Shown here: positions 10,532-20,265 of the stretch, in pieces
Numbering within the stretch: the stretch's first letter is position 1
Layout: each line of letters starts with the position of its first letter
Assembly: GCA_000246735.1 (NCBI GenBank)
Contig: CM001443.1
Location: forward strand, 731,791 to 791,398
Length of the DNA: 59,608 bases
From: an uncultured Candidatus Poseidoniales archaeon
Lineage (GTDB): Archaea; Thermoplasmatota; Poseidoniia; Poseidoniales; Poseidoniaceae
Reading direction: 5' to 3'
Program-made: the position numbers and the translations under genes
Notes under the pieces: generated by a model
Databases searched by the model: none
Seen by the model: the letters and a program-made list of their open reading frames with translations, nothing else
What the model was told of the DNA's origin: nothing

Positions 10532-11937
10532 AGATGCTACCAAACGACGCAGTTGAAAGAATCGGAGAAGGGTGCAAGCGCATTGGCGACCTTTGCAAGC
10601 AAGAAGGAATTTCGCAATGGGAAGTTGTGGCGTTCCAATCCTATGGTCACCAACTCGACATTGAAGCAGGGAAGATTTCGCTTGCTGCTGGCGGTGGCGA
10701 GGGTGGATATGGAATCCGCGTGTTGGAAGAAGGTCGATTCGGCTACGCCTACCTCGTCGACGCCAGTTCTGCAACCCCTGCTATCCAACAAGCACTCGAT
10801 GTAGCACGTGCCTCACCTGCCATCGAAGGTTTTGTTCTCCCAAGTGCTCAAGAGGCAGCACCCGTCGATGGCTTGTGCGACCGTCGCATTCTTGACATTG
10901 GTCCAGAAGACTTACTCGAACAAGCGGATGCAGTGTTGAGCGAAGTGGCTTCACTCGACAAGCGGGCTGTTGTGACTGGCGGGGGCCTTGGCGTTGGTGC
11001 CACAGCATCAGCCATTCTTTCCAGCGAGGGCATCGAATCCTCTGGCATCACCACTTCTCATGGCCTTGGCGTCCAGGTTTCCATCGATGCTGATGATGAA
11101 CTTACCAGTTCCTACGAAGGGGACTCCGGTCGGCAGTTGTTGGCAGATGTACCTTCTTGCATTGCTAATGCCGTGCACTGGGCTCAAGTCACACGTGGCC
11201 CGATTGAAGTCGATAGTCAGCCACAAGACACTCCAGTGCTCATGACGAGTGAGGGTTTCTCACCCTTGTTTTCGATGGTCGTTCCGACCGCTTTACGTGG
11301 TGACCGATTGGTTCGTAACGAATCGTTCTGGTCCGGAAAAGAAGGCACTCAAGTGCTTGCCTCAGACCTTTCACTGATCGATGATGGTCGTATGGATGGC
11401 GGTAAATCCGCAAGTTCCCGCGACGGTGAAGGTGTACCTAGCCGTCGTCAAACACTCGTCGAAAACGGCCGGCTTGTCGGCTCAATGTGGGGCACAAGGG
11501 ATGCAGCACAACAAGTTGCTGAAGGGCGAATCGAGCATGCTGAAACAACCGGCAATGCTGTCCGAGGCGGCCATCAATCACCGCCCGGCATTGGCTGCAG
11601 TGACTTTACCATGACTTCCAAAAATGGAGGCCACTCCCAAGATGCTCTCCTGCAAGAGATGGGTGATGGATACATCGTTCACAGCGTGATGGGTGCGCAC
11701 ACTGCGAATCCCACAAGCGGGGATTTCTCAGTGACCACGAGCACCATCCTGCGGGTCGAGGGCGGTCAAATTCTTGGTCCAGTGAAGCAAGCTGGGCTCT
11801 CTGGGAACCTTGCAAAAGCCCTCTCGGAGGGCGTTCGGCTCGGTGACGATGTTCGTGTCCAAGGCTCGTATTCTTCTGGAAGCATGCATCTTCCAGACGT
11901 CTTGATGTTGCAAGGATTGCGCGTGAACCCCGCTTGA
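10528..11937 (+). CDS. TldE/PmbA family protein
   Basis: Overlaps tldD by 4 nt; GYAYLVDASSATPAIQQALDVAR, TPVLMTSEGFSPLFSMVVPTALRGDRLVRNESFW, SGDFSV motifs. Confidence 0.9.
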   Translation: MKMLPNDAVERIGEGCKRIGDLCKQEGISQWEVVAFQSYGHQLDIEAGKISLAAGGGEGGYGIRVLEEGRFGYAYLVDASSATPAIQQALDVARASPAIEGFVLPSAQEAAPVDGLCDRRILDIGPEDLLEQADAVLSEVASLDKRAVVTGGGLGVGATASAILSSEGIESSGITTSHGLGVQVSIDADDELTSSYEGDSGRQLLADVPSCIANAVHWAQVTRGPIEVDSQPQDTPVLMTSEGFSPLFSMVVPTALRGDRLVRNESFWSGKEGTQVLASDLSLIDDGRMDGGKSASSRDGEGVPSRRQTLVENGRLVGSMWGTRDAAQQVAEGRIEHAETTGNAVRGGHQSPPGIGCSDFTMTSKNGGHSQDALLQEMGDGYIVHSVMGAHTANPTSGDFSVTTSTILRVEGGQILGPVKQAGLSGNLAKALSEGVRLGDDVRVQGSYSSGSMHLPDVLMLQGLRVNPA

Positions 11938-12128
11938 AGTTGATCACTGCTTTGTCAAGTGAAGGCGACTTCACAGAGATTCACACGGTATTGTTTAAGT
12001 CCCGTCGTCATCTTTGTTCATTACCATGGAGGTCAAGGGAGTGTATAGACTCAACCAATCCGCACGAAAGCCCGCAGCCTGTTCTCCGTACAGGCATCAA
12101 ACGAACACGTCTGACGGAGGACTTGCTC

Positions 12129-13823
12129 ATGTCTGAAAAGTATGAGACTCACGTCAACGCAATTTTGGCAGAATGCCCGGATGCAGATCCGAAAGATATT
12201 GCAGAAGCGTTTGCAAAGTACGAAACTGAATTTTACATCCCCCCACAAGATGCGATGCGGTCAATCCTGCGTCGCTTCAAGGGTGAGCAGTCAGTCCCAA
12301 CAACCCGCAGCCCTTCTCAAGGCGGCTCATCTGCCCCGAGAAATACGAAGAAAGTCAGTCGGCTGAGTGAATTGAACGGGAACGATAAGGAAGTCGAAAT
12401 CGAAGTCGAAATCATTTCTCACAACATGCGAGAGCAAACCATTCGTGGTGAGCAGAAACAAATTGCCTTTGGTCTTCTTGAAGACAACCCTTGGGAAGAA
12501 AAGGGCGACAAAACCCGTTGGGAATACAAGGACTGGGGCCCAAGTGCGAACTTGGCACCAGGTTCAATCGTCCGAATTGAAGGCGCATCGGTGAACGAAT
12601 ACCAAGGCCGCATGTCCCTCAACATCAACCAATCCACTCGAATTGCGGTCGTGCGTGAGGGGACTCGTCCCGTCGTCGCACCCGGGGAGCCGCAAGACAT
12701 CAACAGCCTTCCCGGCGATGGTTATGTCTGTGTGGTTGGCCGTGTGCTCGCCTCTCGCCCGGATCAAATCCACAAGAAGGATGGTTCAGGTTCACTCGAC
12801 ATCGTTCGAGGCCGCATTGCGGATGAAAGCGGAACGATTGGCTTCCTTTCGTGGGAACCTTTCGACCATGCAGTGGGAAGCCTTCTCAAGATCGATGGCG
12901 CTCAAGTCCGAACCTCTGAAGATACCCCTGAACTCAATTTCGGCCGTACCACCAAGGTTGAAATCTACCATGACAAGAACTTCGCTGATGCGGACTCCCT
13001 TTCGCAACAAACCGTTCTCACGATTTCTGAGCTAAGGGATGGTGCCCGAGATGTTGACGCCGTTGTTCAAATTACAGAATGGGCCAAGCGTTCGTTCACG
13101 CGAGATGGTGAAGAGCGCTTCTTGTGGTCGGGGCAAATTGCCGACCCAACAGGCCGATGCCGAATGAGTGCATGGAGCGAATTACCATTCTCGGAAGATC
13201 AACTGCCAATGACGGTTCGACTCAAGGGCGTGCGTGTTCGTGCCTGGCAGGGAATTCCAGATATTACAGTCGACAACGTGGACCAAGTCGAGATTCTCGA
13301 TGCAACCCCATGGGATGAATCGCTTGATTTAACCAACCACACTGCCGAGGTCGATCTTCATGACTTGGCAACAGGCGCCAGCAGAGTTGGCGTTTCCACA
13401 TCTGCAATCATTGTCAGCGTGCGAGAGGATTCCGGATTCATCCAACGCTGTACAGAATGTCGCAGGGTCCTTCGCGATGGTGCGTGCGCAGAACACGGTC
13501 CGAATGACGGCAACAGCGATGTTCGCCTTCGTTTGGTCATGGATGATGGGCGCTCGAGCGTCTCCCTTTTGACCAATAAAGCAGCCACATTGGCATTGCT
13601 TGGAATGGATGAAGCTCAGATGAAGGCGGCTGTTGATGAAGATGGTCAGATGGCATTTGTCCAAACCCTTCGAGGCACCCTTCTTGGACGCACCGTCAAA
13701 GCCACAGGCCGTACGATTGTCGATGAGCAAGGTGCAATGATGCTGGCAGATGGTGCTGCTGTGGTCGAAGAGGATGCAGGAATGCTTGCGACTGAATTGC
13801 GTGCTCACTGGGGGGTGTCATGA
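12129..13823 (+). CDS. Replication protein A (RPA), multi-OB-fold ssDNA-binding protein with zinc finger
   Basis: Repeated OB-fold segments (VVGRVLASRPDQIHKKDGSGSLDIVRGRIADESGTIGFLSWEPF...), CTECRRVLRDGACAEHGPNDGNSDVRLRLVMDDG zinc-finger region; start at internal ATG 12129. Confidence 0.88.
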   Translation: MSEKYETHVNAILAECPDADPKDIAEAFAKYETEFYIPPQDAMRSILRRFKGEQSVPTTRSPSQGGSSAPRNTKKVSRLSELNGNDKEVEIEVEIISHNMREQTIRGEQKQIAFGLLEDNPWEEKGDKTRWEYKDWGPSANLAPGSIVRIEGASVNEYQGRMSLNINQSTRIAVVREGTRPVVAPGEPQDINSLPGDGYVCVVGRVLASRPDQIHKKDGSGSLDIVRGRIADESGTIGFLSWEPFDHAVGSLLKIDGAQVRTSEDTPELNFGRTTKVEIYHDKNFADADSLSQQTVLTISELRDGARDVDAVVQITEWAKRSFTRDGEERFLWSGQIADPTGRCRMSAWSELPFSEDQLPMTVRLKGVRVRAWQGIPDITVDNVDQVEILDATPWDESLDLTNHTAEVDLHDLATGASRVGVSTSAIIVSVREDSGFIQRCTECRRVLRDGACAEHGPNDGNSDVRLRLVMDDGRSSVSLLTNKAATLALLGMDEAQMKAAVDEDGQMAFVQTLRGTLLGRTVKATGRTIVDEQGAMMLADGAAVVEEDAGMLATELRAHWGVS

Positions 13824-14752
13824 TGCAGTCAAGTGGACGAGTTCGCCGACAACCTGCATGGCACATGCTTGCTTCAGAATTCAGTGAAGCGACATTGAAT
13901 GAGAAAGGATCTGGTGAATATGATCCATCCTTTGTCATCACCAAGCTCGGGGCGAAAGTCAACCGTGTGATTGTTGCAGGTCTCCTTGAACGACTTGAAG
14001 TGCGAGAGACCTCCAATGGTTCAACGCTCTATCAAGGTCAAATGAGGGATCCATCGGGATTGCATTACTTCTCCGTTGGTGACTACGCCTCCGAATCAAT
14101 GCGCGAACTGACGCTCTCTCTTGTTGAAAAGACAGAAATCGGGGAGCCTGTGCTTCTTTTGATGACTGCTAAATCACGTTGGTACCAAACCGACGAGGGC
14201 GCAGTGTACACTTCACTGCGTCCAGAAGAGGCGTGTGAAATCGATGCAAAAACATACGCTCTTTGGTTGACCAGAGCCTGTGAGGGGACGCTTCAACGCA
14301 TGAAGACACGCAATGATTCGCTCTCTGCAGAACCGACTGCTGAAGGCTTGAAAGCAGCAGGCGTTCCGGATAACATGGTCGATGGACTCCTTCTCTCAAG
14401 GAATCACTATGGTGAGTTCGATACAGAAACCTACACCCTCAACGTCATGCAGGCGCTTGACATTGCCGAGGGGCGAATGGAAGCAGCCAGCCAGCCGGCT
14501 CCACCGCCACAATCGACATTGGATGATGCTCCTGCTGCTGCAGGCGCCTCCGATGACGATGCTGTGAAAGAGACACTCGTAGCAATCATTGGTCAACTCG
14601 ACCAAGGCGACGGCGTTGATTTCGAGACTGTTTTGACCAATGCAGACGCAAGGGGTATCGATCGTCAACTGGCAGAGGCTAAGTTGGATGAACTGTCGAA
14701 TGAAGGCACGCTTCACGAACCTCGCTTTGGATGGTTTAGAATCGTATCGTGA
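13820..14752 (+). CDS. RPA-associated protein (RPA2-like, OB fold plus C-terminal winged helix)
   Basis: RQPAWHMLASEF...GAKVNRVIVAGLLERLEVRETSNGSTLYQGQMRDPSGLHYFSVGDYASE; follows RPA with 4-nt overlap. Confidence 0.85.
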   Translation: MMQSSGRVRRQPAWHMLASEFSEATLNEKGSGEYDPSFVITKLGAKVNRVIVAGLLERLEVRETSNGSTLYQGQMRDPSGLHYFSVGDYASESMRELTLSLVEKTEIGEPVLLLMTAKSRWYQTDEGAVYTSLRPEEACEIDAKTYALWLTRACEGTLQRMKTRNDSLSAEPTAEGLKAAGVPDNMVDGLLLSRNHYGEFDTETYTLNVMQALDIAEGRMEAASQPAPPPQSTLDDAPAAAGASDDDAVKETLVAIIGQLDQGDGVDFETVLTNADARGIDRQLAEAKLDELSNEGTLHEPRFGWFRIVS

Positions 14753-14813
14753 TTTGTTTCTCCCCCAACATTGAAGACCTTCTCAGTGCGTGCAAAGCAC
14801 AGGGGTCAACTGC

Positions 14814-15167
14814 ATGGCTGGATTAGATTTCTTTATTCGTCCCGCAACTGGGACATCAAGCTCAGATTGGGTACGAATTCCAAATTGCGACATACATGTG
14901 CGATTGACGCGTCGATTGACCCGTACAATCATCCGTGGCGAAGAGGGTGACAACCTCCATGATGAGGGCTCAGAGTCAACTGTTTACACCGTAAAGGGCG
15001 AAGTGAATTTGGAGAACTACAAGCGCATTCTCAGCATGTTCCGAAGTGGCCAGCCTTACATTCACGACCCATTCGAAGAAAGAGACGTCAAAGTTTTATT
15101 TGCCGTGATGGAATATGAAGGCACCAGTGAGGCCTTCATGTTCGAGTTGATCGAAGACATTGTTTGA
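14814..15167 (+). CDS. Small conserved-looking protein leading the Tad-like operon, unknown function
   Basis: 117 aa beta-rich ORF (MAGLDFFIRPATGTSSSDWVRIPNC...), closely followed by GspF-family genes. Confidence 0.6.
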   Translation: MAGLDFFIRPATGTSSSDWVRIPNCDIHVRLTRRLTRTIIRGEEGDNLHDEGSESTVYTVKGEVNLENYKRILSMFRSGQPYIHDPFEERDVKVLFAVMEYEGTSEAFMFELIEDIV

Positions 15168-15176
15168 GGTGTTGAT

Positions 15177-15758
15177 ATGCGAAAGTTGGATGAGCAGAGA
15201 GAAATTCTCTACGTCATCCGCACGCTTGACGTCCTGATGTCATCTGGCGTAGGTCTCGAAGCAGCCATTCACACGATTGGAAGTGGCGGCTACGGCGTTA
15301 TTTCAGAAGACTTCTCTTCGATGATGAAGCGGTTGCGAAAGGGAACGGCGGGTGGTCTCGACCGTGAACTCAAAGGTTTGCTCAAGAAAGCAGAATCCGA
15401 AGGGTACCGCAGACTCTTGAATACGATGTATTCCAATGTCACCCAAAACACCGACATTGTCGAAACGCTGCGAAAGCAGGGTGTACGAATGGAGAATGAG
15501 CGGACAGAGGCGGTGAAGAAATACATCGAAGAGCTCGGTGCAGTTCCTGAAACGCTTCTTTCAATCGGTATGATTGGCCCAATTATCTTGGCAATTGTCG
15601 GCCTCGTTCCACAGTTGCTCGGCGATGGAGCAGAAGCTATTGTTGGCGCAATCGACCAGGGTATGATCAATTCAGTTGTGAACGGTGGATTGGTGTTTAC
15701 ACTCATCGGTATGATGCTCATTGGCATGAAGGCTCACACGAAGGACCCGGGGTTGTGA
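15177..15758 (+). CDS. Type II/IV secretion system F-domain protein (TadC/FlaJ-like)
   Basis: RTLDVLMSSGVGLEAAIHTIG...helical GspF domain with two C-terminal TM segments; adjacent to second GspF and a TadA ATPase. Confidence 0.8.
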   Translation: MRKLDEQREILYVIRTLDVLMSSGVGLEAAIHTIGSGGYGVISEDFSSMMKRLRKGTAGGLDRELKGLLKKAESEGYRRLLNTMYSNVTQNTDIVETLRKQGVRMENERTEAVKKYIEELGAVPETLLSIGMIGPIILAIVGLVPQLLGDGAEAIVGAIDQGMINSVVNGGLVFTLIGMMLIGMKAHTKDPGL

Positions 15759-15759
15759 T

Positions 15760-16494
15760 TTGATGATCTTTGGACTGCTTGAAACCTTCAATGACAACCC
15801 ACTCCTTCTCTATCTCGCTGTCATCGGAATGGCTTGTGCCGCAGGTGGGATTCCACCCATGCTGGAGCGTAAGAGGCGCCGTTCTATAGAGAATGCACTG
15901 CCGGGATTGCTCGAAGGTTTGTCAGATACCGTAGGTGCTGGACGAGGTATTCAAGAAGCCATGATGGAACAATCACGGAATGTTCAGGGCCCACTTGGAA
16001 AGTTACTTCTTGAAACGCTTGAGGAGAGCCATTCGTCTTCGTTTGAGGCTGCTCTCTCAGCCTTTGCTGCGAAGACGCGCTCGTCTCAAGTTCAACGAGT
16101 GATGGTCTTGATTGAAACTGCGATTGAACAAGACGCACCGCTCCAACAGATTCTTTCTGACTTGGCCATGGATTACGAACGATTGAACGACTTGATGAAC
16201 ACTCGCGAAGAAGAACTGCTTGGTCGTGGACTGCTGATTGTGATGTTCGTCTCAATTGGTCTTCCAGTTCTCATTGCGTTCATCGTCGGCCTGTTCGCAC
16301 CAGCCTCGAGCGGCTTCCAAATTGACAGTTTCAACCGCACCTTTTCCCTCTTCTTTGGAGCCGCTTCTGCGGTGGCCCTCGGCGTCTCAGGACGCATGCT
16401 TGGGCGATTCAGGGATGCACTGTGGTGGATGCCATTGTGGATTGCGCTTTCGATGGGCTTGTACCTCGGCGCAGTTGTCATGATTGGAGGTTAA
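15760..16494 (+). CDS. Type II/IV secretion system F-domain protein (TadB/FlaJ-like)
   Basis: N-terminal TMs, ALPGLLEGLSDTVGAGRGIQEAM...EEELLGRGLLIVMFVSIGLPVLIAFIVGLF; GspF-like topology. Confidence 0.8.
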   Translation: MMIFGLLETFNDNPLLLYLAVIGMACAAGGIPPMLERKRRRSIENALPGLLEGLSDTVGAGRGIQEAMMEQSRNVQGPLGKLLLETLEESHSSSFEAALSAFAAKTRSSQVQRVMVLIETAIEQDAPLQQILSDLAMDYERLNDLMNTREEELLGRGLLIVMFVSIGLPVLIAFIVGLFAPASSGFQIDSFNRTFSLFFGAASAVALGVSGRMLGRFRDALWWMPLWIALSMGLYLGAVVMIGG

Positions 16495-16497
16495 GCA

Positions 16498-17736
16498 ATG
16501 TCTCAAACGATTTTAGAACAGTATGGCCGAGTGACGATTTACACCGAAGGGAATCATCCCTCTCCAATTTACCATGTTGATGGTGTTGCAGATCCAAATC
16601 CGCATGGAGACCTTCAGCTCCTTCTCGATGACGATAATCTCGAAGAAGTGATGTACAATGGCGGGCAACAGGAAGTCAAGGTCGCTCACCGTAAATTTGG
16701 TATGTGCCGGACCAACCTCACCATCGATAACGAATCAGGCCTTCAGATCGCCAAGAACATTGCCTCATACACAAACGTCCCACTCGGTGACGGGCCTGGT
16801 ATGGTGCCAATTTTTGATGGACGGTTGCATGATGGTTCCCGTGTCAACGGCACAATCCCTCCAGTCTCTCCAGATGGTCCAACATTGACCATTCGTAAGT
16901 TTAAGGAAGACCCACTCACTATGATTGATCTCATTAAATTTGGAACTGTGAACACCCGACTGGCCGCTATGATGTGGGTTTGGATTGAAGGGCTCGACAG
17001 CCGTCCTGCTAACTTTGTCATTGCAGGCGGTACAGGTTCTGGTAAGACCACGACCCTCAATTGCCTCGGTATGTACATTCCATGGGACCGTCGCCTTCTC
17101 ACCGTTGAAGACACTGCCGAATTGCAAGTTTACCACGACCATTGGCTTCGAATGGAAACTCGAAGGGAGCGACCTGATGGTACATCAGAGATTGACATGA
17201 ACGACTGTTTGAAATCCAGTCTCCGAATGAGACCAGATCGAATCATCGTTGGTGAAGTGCGAGGCCCAGAGGCCGCAACCCTGCTTACGGCAATGAACAC
17301 AGGTCACGATGGTTCCTTTGGTTCGCTGCACGCAAACACGGCTCAAGAGACGGTCACTCGAATGATCAACCCTCCAATGAGTGTCCCACCAATCATGCTC
17401 AGTGGATTGGATCTCATTATCATCCAAGCCCGTCTTCACGTCAATGGAAAGACCGCTCGTAAGATCACTGAAGTGGCTGAGGTTGCAGGAATGGAAGGTG
17501 ATAAACCCCGTCTCAACATCATCTGGAAGTACAATGCAGCAACAGACCAGATCGAAGAAACAGGCATTCCATCCAAACTCAGAGAGACAATCTGCAAGGC
17601 TGCCGGAATTTCACCAGATGTCTTTGAACAGCATGTATCCCAGCGCGAAGAAATTCTCCGTGACATGATTGCACGCGACATAAACGACATTCAACGAGTG
17701 ACAAAACTCATCCAGAGTTTCTACGCAAGTCGCTGA
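16498..17736 (+). CDS. Type II/IV secretion ATPase (TadA/CpaF/VirB11-like)
   Basis: FVIAGGTGSGKTTTLNCLGMYIP (Walker A), LTVEDTAELQ, LKSSLRMRPDRIIVGEVRGPEAATLLTAMNTGHDGSFGSLHANTAQETVTRM. Confidence 0.93.
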   Translation: MSQTILEQYGRVTIYTEGNHPSPIYHVDGVADPNPHGDLQLLLDDDNLEEVMYNGGQQEVKVAHRKFGMCRTNLTIDNESGLQIAKNIASYTNVPLGDGPGMVPIFDGRLHDGSRVNGTIPPVSPDGPTLTIRKFKEDPLTMIDLIKFGTVNTRLAAMMWVWIEGLDSRPANFVIAGGTGSGKTTTLNCLGMYIPWDRRLLTVEDTAELQVYHDHWLRMETRRERPDGTSEIDMNDCLKSSLRMRPDRIIVGEVRGPEAATLLTAMNTGHDGSFGSLHANTAQETVTRMINPPMSVPPIMLSGLDLIIIQARLHVNGKTARKITEVAEVAGMEGDKPRLNIIWKYNAATDQIEETGIPSKLRETICKAAGISPDVFEQHVSQREEILRDMIARDINDIQRVTKLIQSFYASR

Positions 17737-19518
17737 TTACCCTCGCAAACGTGCGAGTAAGTCATCGATGTGGTCGATTTTACTTCGAGCAGATTTGACA
17801 CGATCTGCTGCATCTGCGACCGATGCTGCCACTTCCATCTCAGGTTCGACTTCTTCGGCATGGTCAACTGGCTTGAACGCTTCAGCCAGCGCCTTCAGTT
17901 CAGTCACAATGGCGTCCACTTGGGTGTCCGAAATCATGATTCCAGGGGCAATTCGAGGAATTTCAGCAGGTGATATGAAACCAAGTTCAGCCCCAATAAT
18001 TCCTGCGCATGCTAAGATTCGTGGTCGGAGGTCGGCGGTGTTGACTTCGTACCCTCGTGATTCTAGGAACCGAATGACGAGCGCTTGTTGTGCTTCACTG
18101 AAGGTGCCCTCACTGCTTTCGAGAATGGTTTCGACAAGTTCTTCGAATGCAGCAATGTTTCGCTCCAATCGATCAAGTGTGCTGCGTTCCGAGGTCGCGA
18201 GGTGGACGGCACCATGCTGAAGGATGCGCAAGATACGATTTCTTCGTGCGATGGCCGGGTCTTGGAGAGCTTGGGCTTGATTAATGTCGACATGCAAGTC
18301 AAACAATGCATGCAAGCGCCCAGAGACGCTTGGGATTGAAAGGTCAAGGCCCATTGACCGACCGACATCTTCGAAGGCCATCCGTGCTTTGACAAGGTCA
18401 CCGCTATGAGAGGCAAGCGTGTCATCGAGTTGACCTCTTAGTCCCTCTCTTGAATTTTCGAAGACACGCAGCGCTTCTCGTTCTCGCCACGAGTTTGGCA
18501 TCGCATGCATGGCTTCCCTCTCGGTTTGAGATCGGTACTCAAGGTCCATGATGGTGGTCCGAATTGTGTCTTGAACCGCAGCAATTTCTGTCGCAAAACC
18601 ATGTGCTTTGAGACTTTGAATGAAAGCGTTGAGGTCATCAGGTTCGCTTGTGCTGCTCACTGCCAAGAAATCTCGACCAGCTGCCTCAATTTCAGGAAGG
18701 CGTGCCTTGAGGTCGAGCAAGGATGATTCCACCTCGAGTGTGTGTTCCTCAGCACCGGGTTCAGCGACTTGGACCATCGAGGGTGCAGGTTCGCTTTCCC
18801 CACCATCGTTTCCACCCCTGCGGAGGGCTTCATCGAGGGTTGAGGCAATTGGGGCTTTGGAAACTTGAATGCCTTCTTGCGCCAATTCGGTGCGAAGTTC
18901 TGTTTCTTCTTCGAACGTCCAACCTTCTGGGTGTTTAGATACGAAGGTTTCAGCAGCTTCAATCACTGCTTCATGAGCATCATTCGATGGTTCAGCAGAC
19001 GCTAATGGCTTTGGAACAGGTGTTGCAGGCGATGGCAATGCGTTGGCGTTTGATCTCGGGCGGCGAAGGCTTTTCTTGACCTTGCCCCATCCACCATCTT
19101 GCGATGCAAGGACACCGGCTACACGGACCAAGAGTGCCTGCTTTGCACCAGAAAGCGGCAACTCCAATATTTTGCACATCGCATGCAACTCATCCCGGGT
19201 CATTGAGTCAAGTGATTCGGGCAAGAGGCGTTTTGCATCGTGGTTCAGGTGAAGATAGAGCCGTTGCCTTCGTGCTCGGAGTGAACCTGATTTCTTAATT
19301 CCAAAGACGCCGAGCAGTTCCCCGAGTTCGTTGTTCATGAGGTTACGAATGCCTTCAGGCGAAAGATCCCATTCATCAAGGATGAGGTGTTGGATGAGTC
19401 TTGCTCGAAGGGTCTCCACTGAACCTGTTTTTGGAAGGTTGTAGGCAACTGCAACCTCCTTCAAACCGTCAAACCGGGCTTGATAGAGTTCGGATAGGAG
19501 TTCCCCCTTGTCGACCAT
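17737..19518 (-). CDS. Large coiled-coil protein with N-terminal tandem SAP-like repeats
   Basis: LPKTGSVETLRARLIQHL / FGIKKSGSLRARRQRLYLHL / LELPLSGAKQALLVRVAG repeated SAP-like motifs; long helical remainder. Start chosen at MVDKGELL (19518), with a TATA-like sequence about 35 bp upstream. Confidence 0.65.
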   Translation of the reverse strand: MVDKGELLSELYQARFDGLKEVAVAYNLPKTGSVETLRARLIQHLILDEWDLSPEGIRNLMNNELGELLGVFGIKKSGSLRARRQRLYLHLNHDAKRLLPESLDSMTRDELHAMCKILELPLSGAKQALLVRVAGVLASQDGGWGKVKKSLRRPRSNANALPSPATPVPKPLASAEPSNDAHEAVIEAAETFVSKHPEGWTFEEETELRTELAQEGIQVSKAPIASTLDEALRRGGNDGGESEPAPSMVQVAEPGAEEHTLEVESSLLDLKARLPEIEAAGRDFLAVSSTSEPDDLNAFIQSLKAHGFATEIAAVQDTIRTTIMDLEYRSQTEREAMHAMPNSWREREALRVFENSREGLRGQLDDTLASHSGDLVKARMAFEDVGRSMGLDLSIPSVSGRLHALFDLHVDINQAQALQDPAIARRNRILRILQHGAVHLATSERSTLDRLERNIAAFEELVETILESSEGTFSEAQQALVIRFLESRGYEVNTADLRPRILACAGIIGAELGFISPAEIPRIAPGIMISDTQVDAIVTELKALAEAFKPVDHAEEVEPEMEVAASVADAADRVKSARSKIDHIDDLLARLRG

Positions 19519-19552
19519 CACAGCACCTTCCTTTGTGTTTCGGCTCAAAGGG

Positions 19553-19558
19553 GTATAT
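19553..19558 (-). promoter_or_regulatory. Candidate TATA-like element for the SAP/coiled-coil gene
   Basis: Minus-strand ACATATACCC about 35 bp upstream of the proposed start 19518. Confidence 0.3.
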
Positions 19559-19680
19559 GTGCCTTCGCCGTGAAGCGATGGCCAAATTGCTGTTTCCTCG
19601 ATGGATGATTCATCTTCAACAACAAAACTGAGCATGGATTTAATGATAGGCAATGGTTTCAATACCCTTCGACCAAAAGG

Positions 19681-20265
19681 GTGTCCATGGGCAAGACTGT
19701 CAGAGCAACGAGAGCAGGCTTGAGGGACGCCCATGAGATGGTTGCGTCGTTGAAGGAAATGATTCAAGCCGATCTCCGAAAGCAACGGTCCGGTTTTGAG
19801 GAAGCGCTTTCCTCCAGACTTGACATGGCAGAAGATGTCATCCTTGAATCAGCCAAAGCCAAAGTGGCCATTATCGCCGGTGTAGGGGTCATGCGGAAGG
19901 ACTTGGATCGAGCACAGCGCAAGTTTTCAAAATCCAACGATGTTGAAGAATTACGATTGACCCTCATCTCCCTTTCAGCTAAACTTGGTAAGTTACGTTC
20001 AACAAATAGCAAGGTTGTTGCTTCGCTCGGCACCGTCCTAAACCCAACCCTCTCTGCAGTCGAAGTCGTGGAACGGTTTGCTTCTGATTTGCAACGCTCT
20101 GCAGGCACCTGGGAGCGCCATGGTCGAGAAATCGATGATGCAATTATGGAACTGTGTCAAGACAATCAGCCAGCAGAGATGGTTGAACTTGAAGCATACA
20201 TTGCTAACCAAGGATACAGCGTTTTACTCGAGGACATTCACTCTTCTTCTGATGAATCTGAGTGA
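19681..20265 (+). CDS. Helical protein with basic N-terminus and acidic C-terminal tail, unknown function
   Basis: 194 aa, MSMGKTVRATRAGLRDAHEMVASLKEMIQADLRKQ...SSSDESE; GTG start (internal ATG at 19687). Confidence 0.65.
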   Translation: MSMGKTVRATRAGLRDAHEMVASLKEMIQADLRKQRSGFEEALSSRLDMAEDVILESAKAKVAIIAGVGVMRKDLDRAQRKFSKSNDVEELRLTLISLSAKLGKLRSTNSKVVASLGTVLNPTLSAVEVVERFASDLQRSAGTWERHGREIDDAIMELCQDNQPAEMVELEAYIANQGYSVLLEDIHSSSDESE

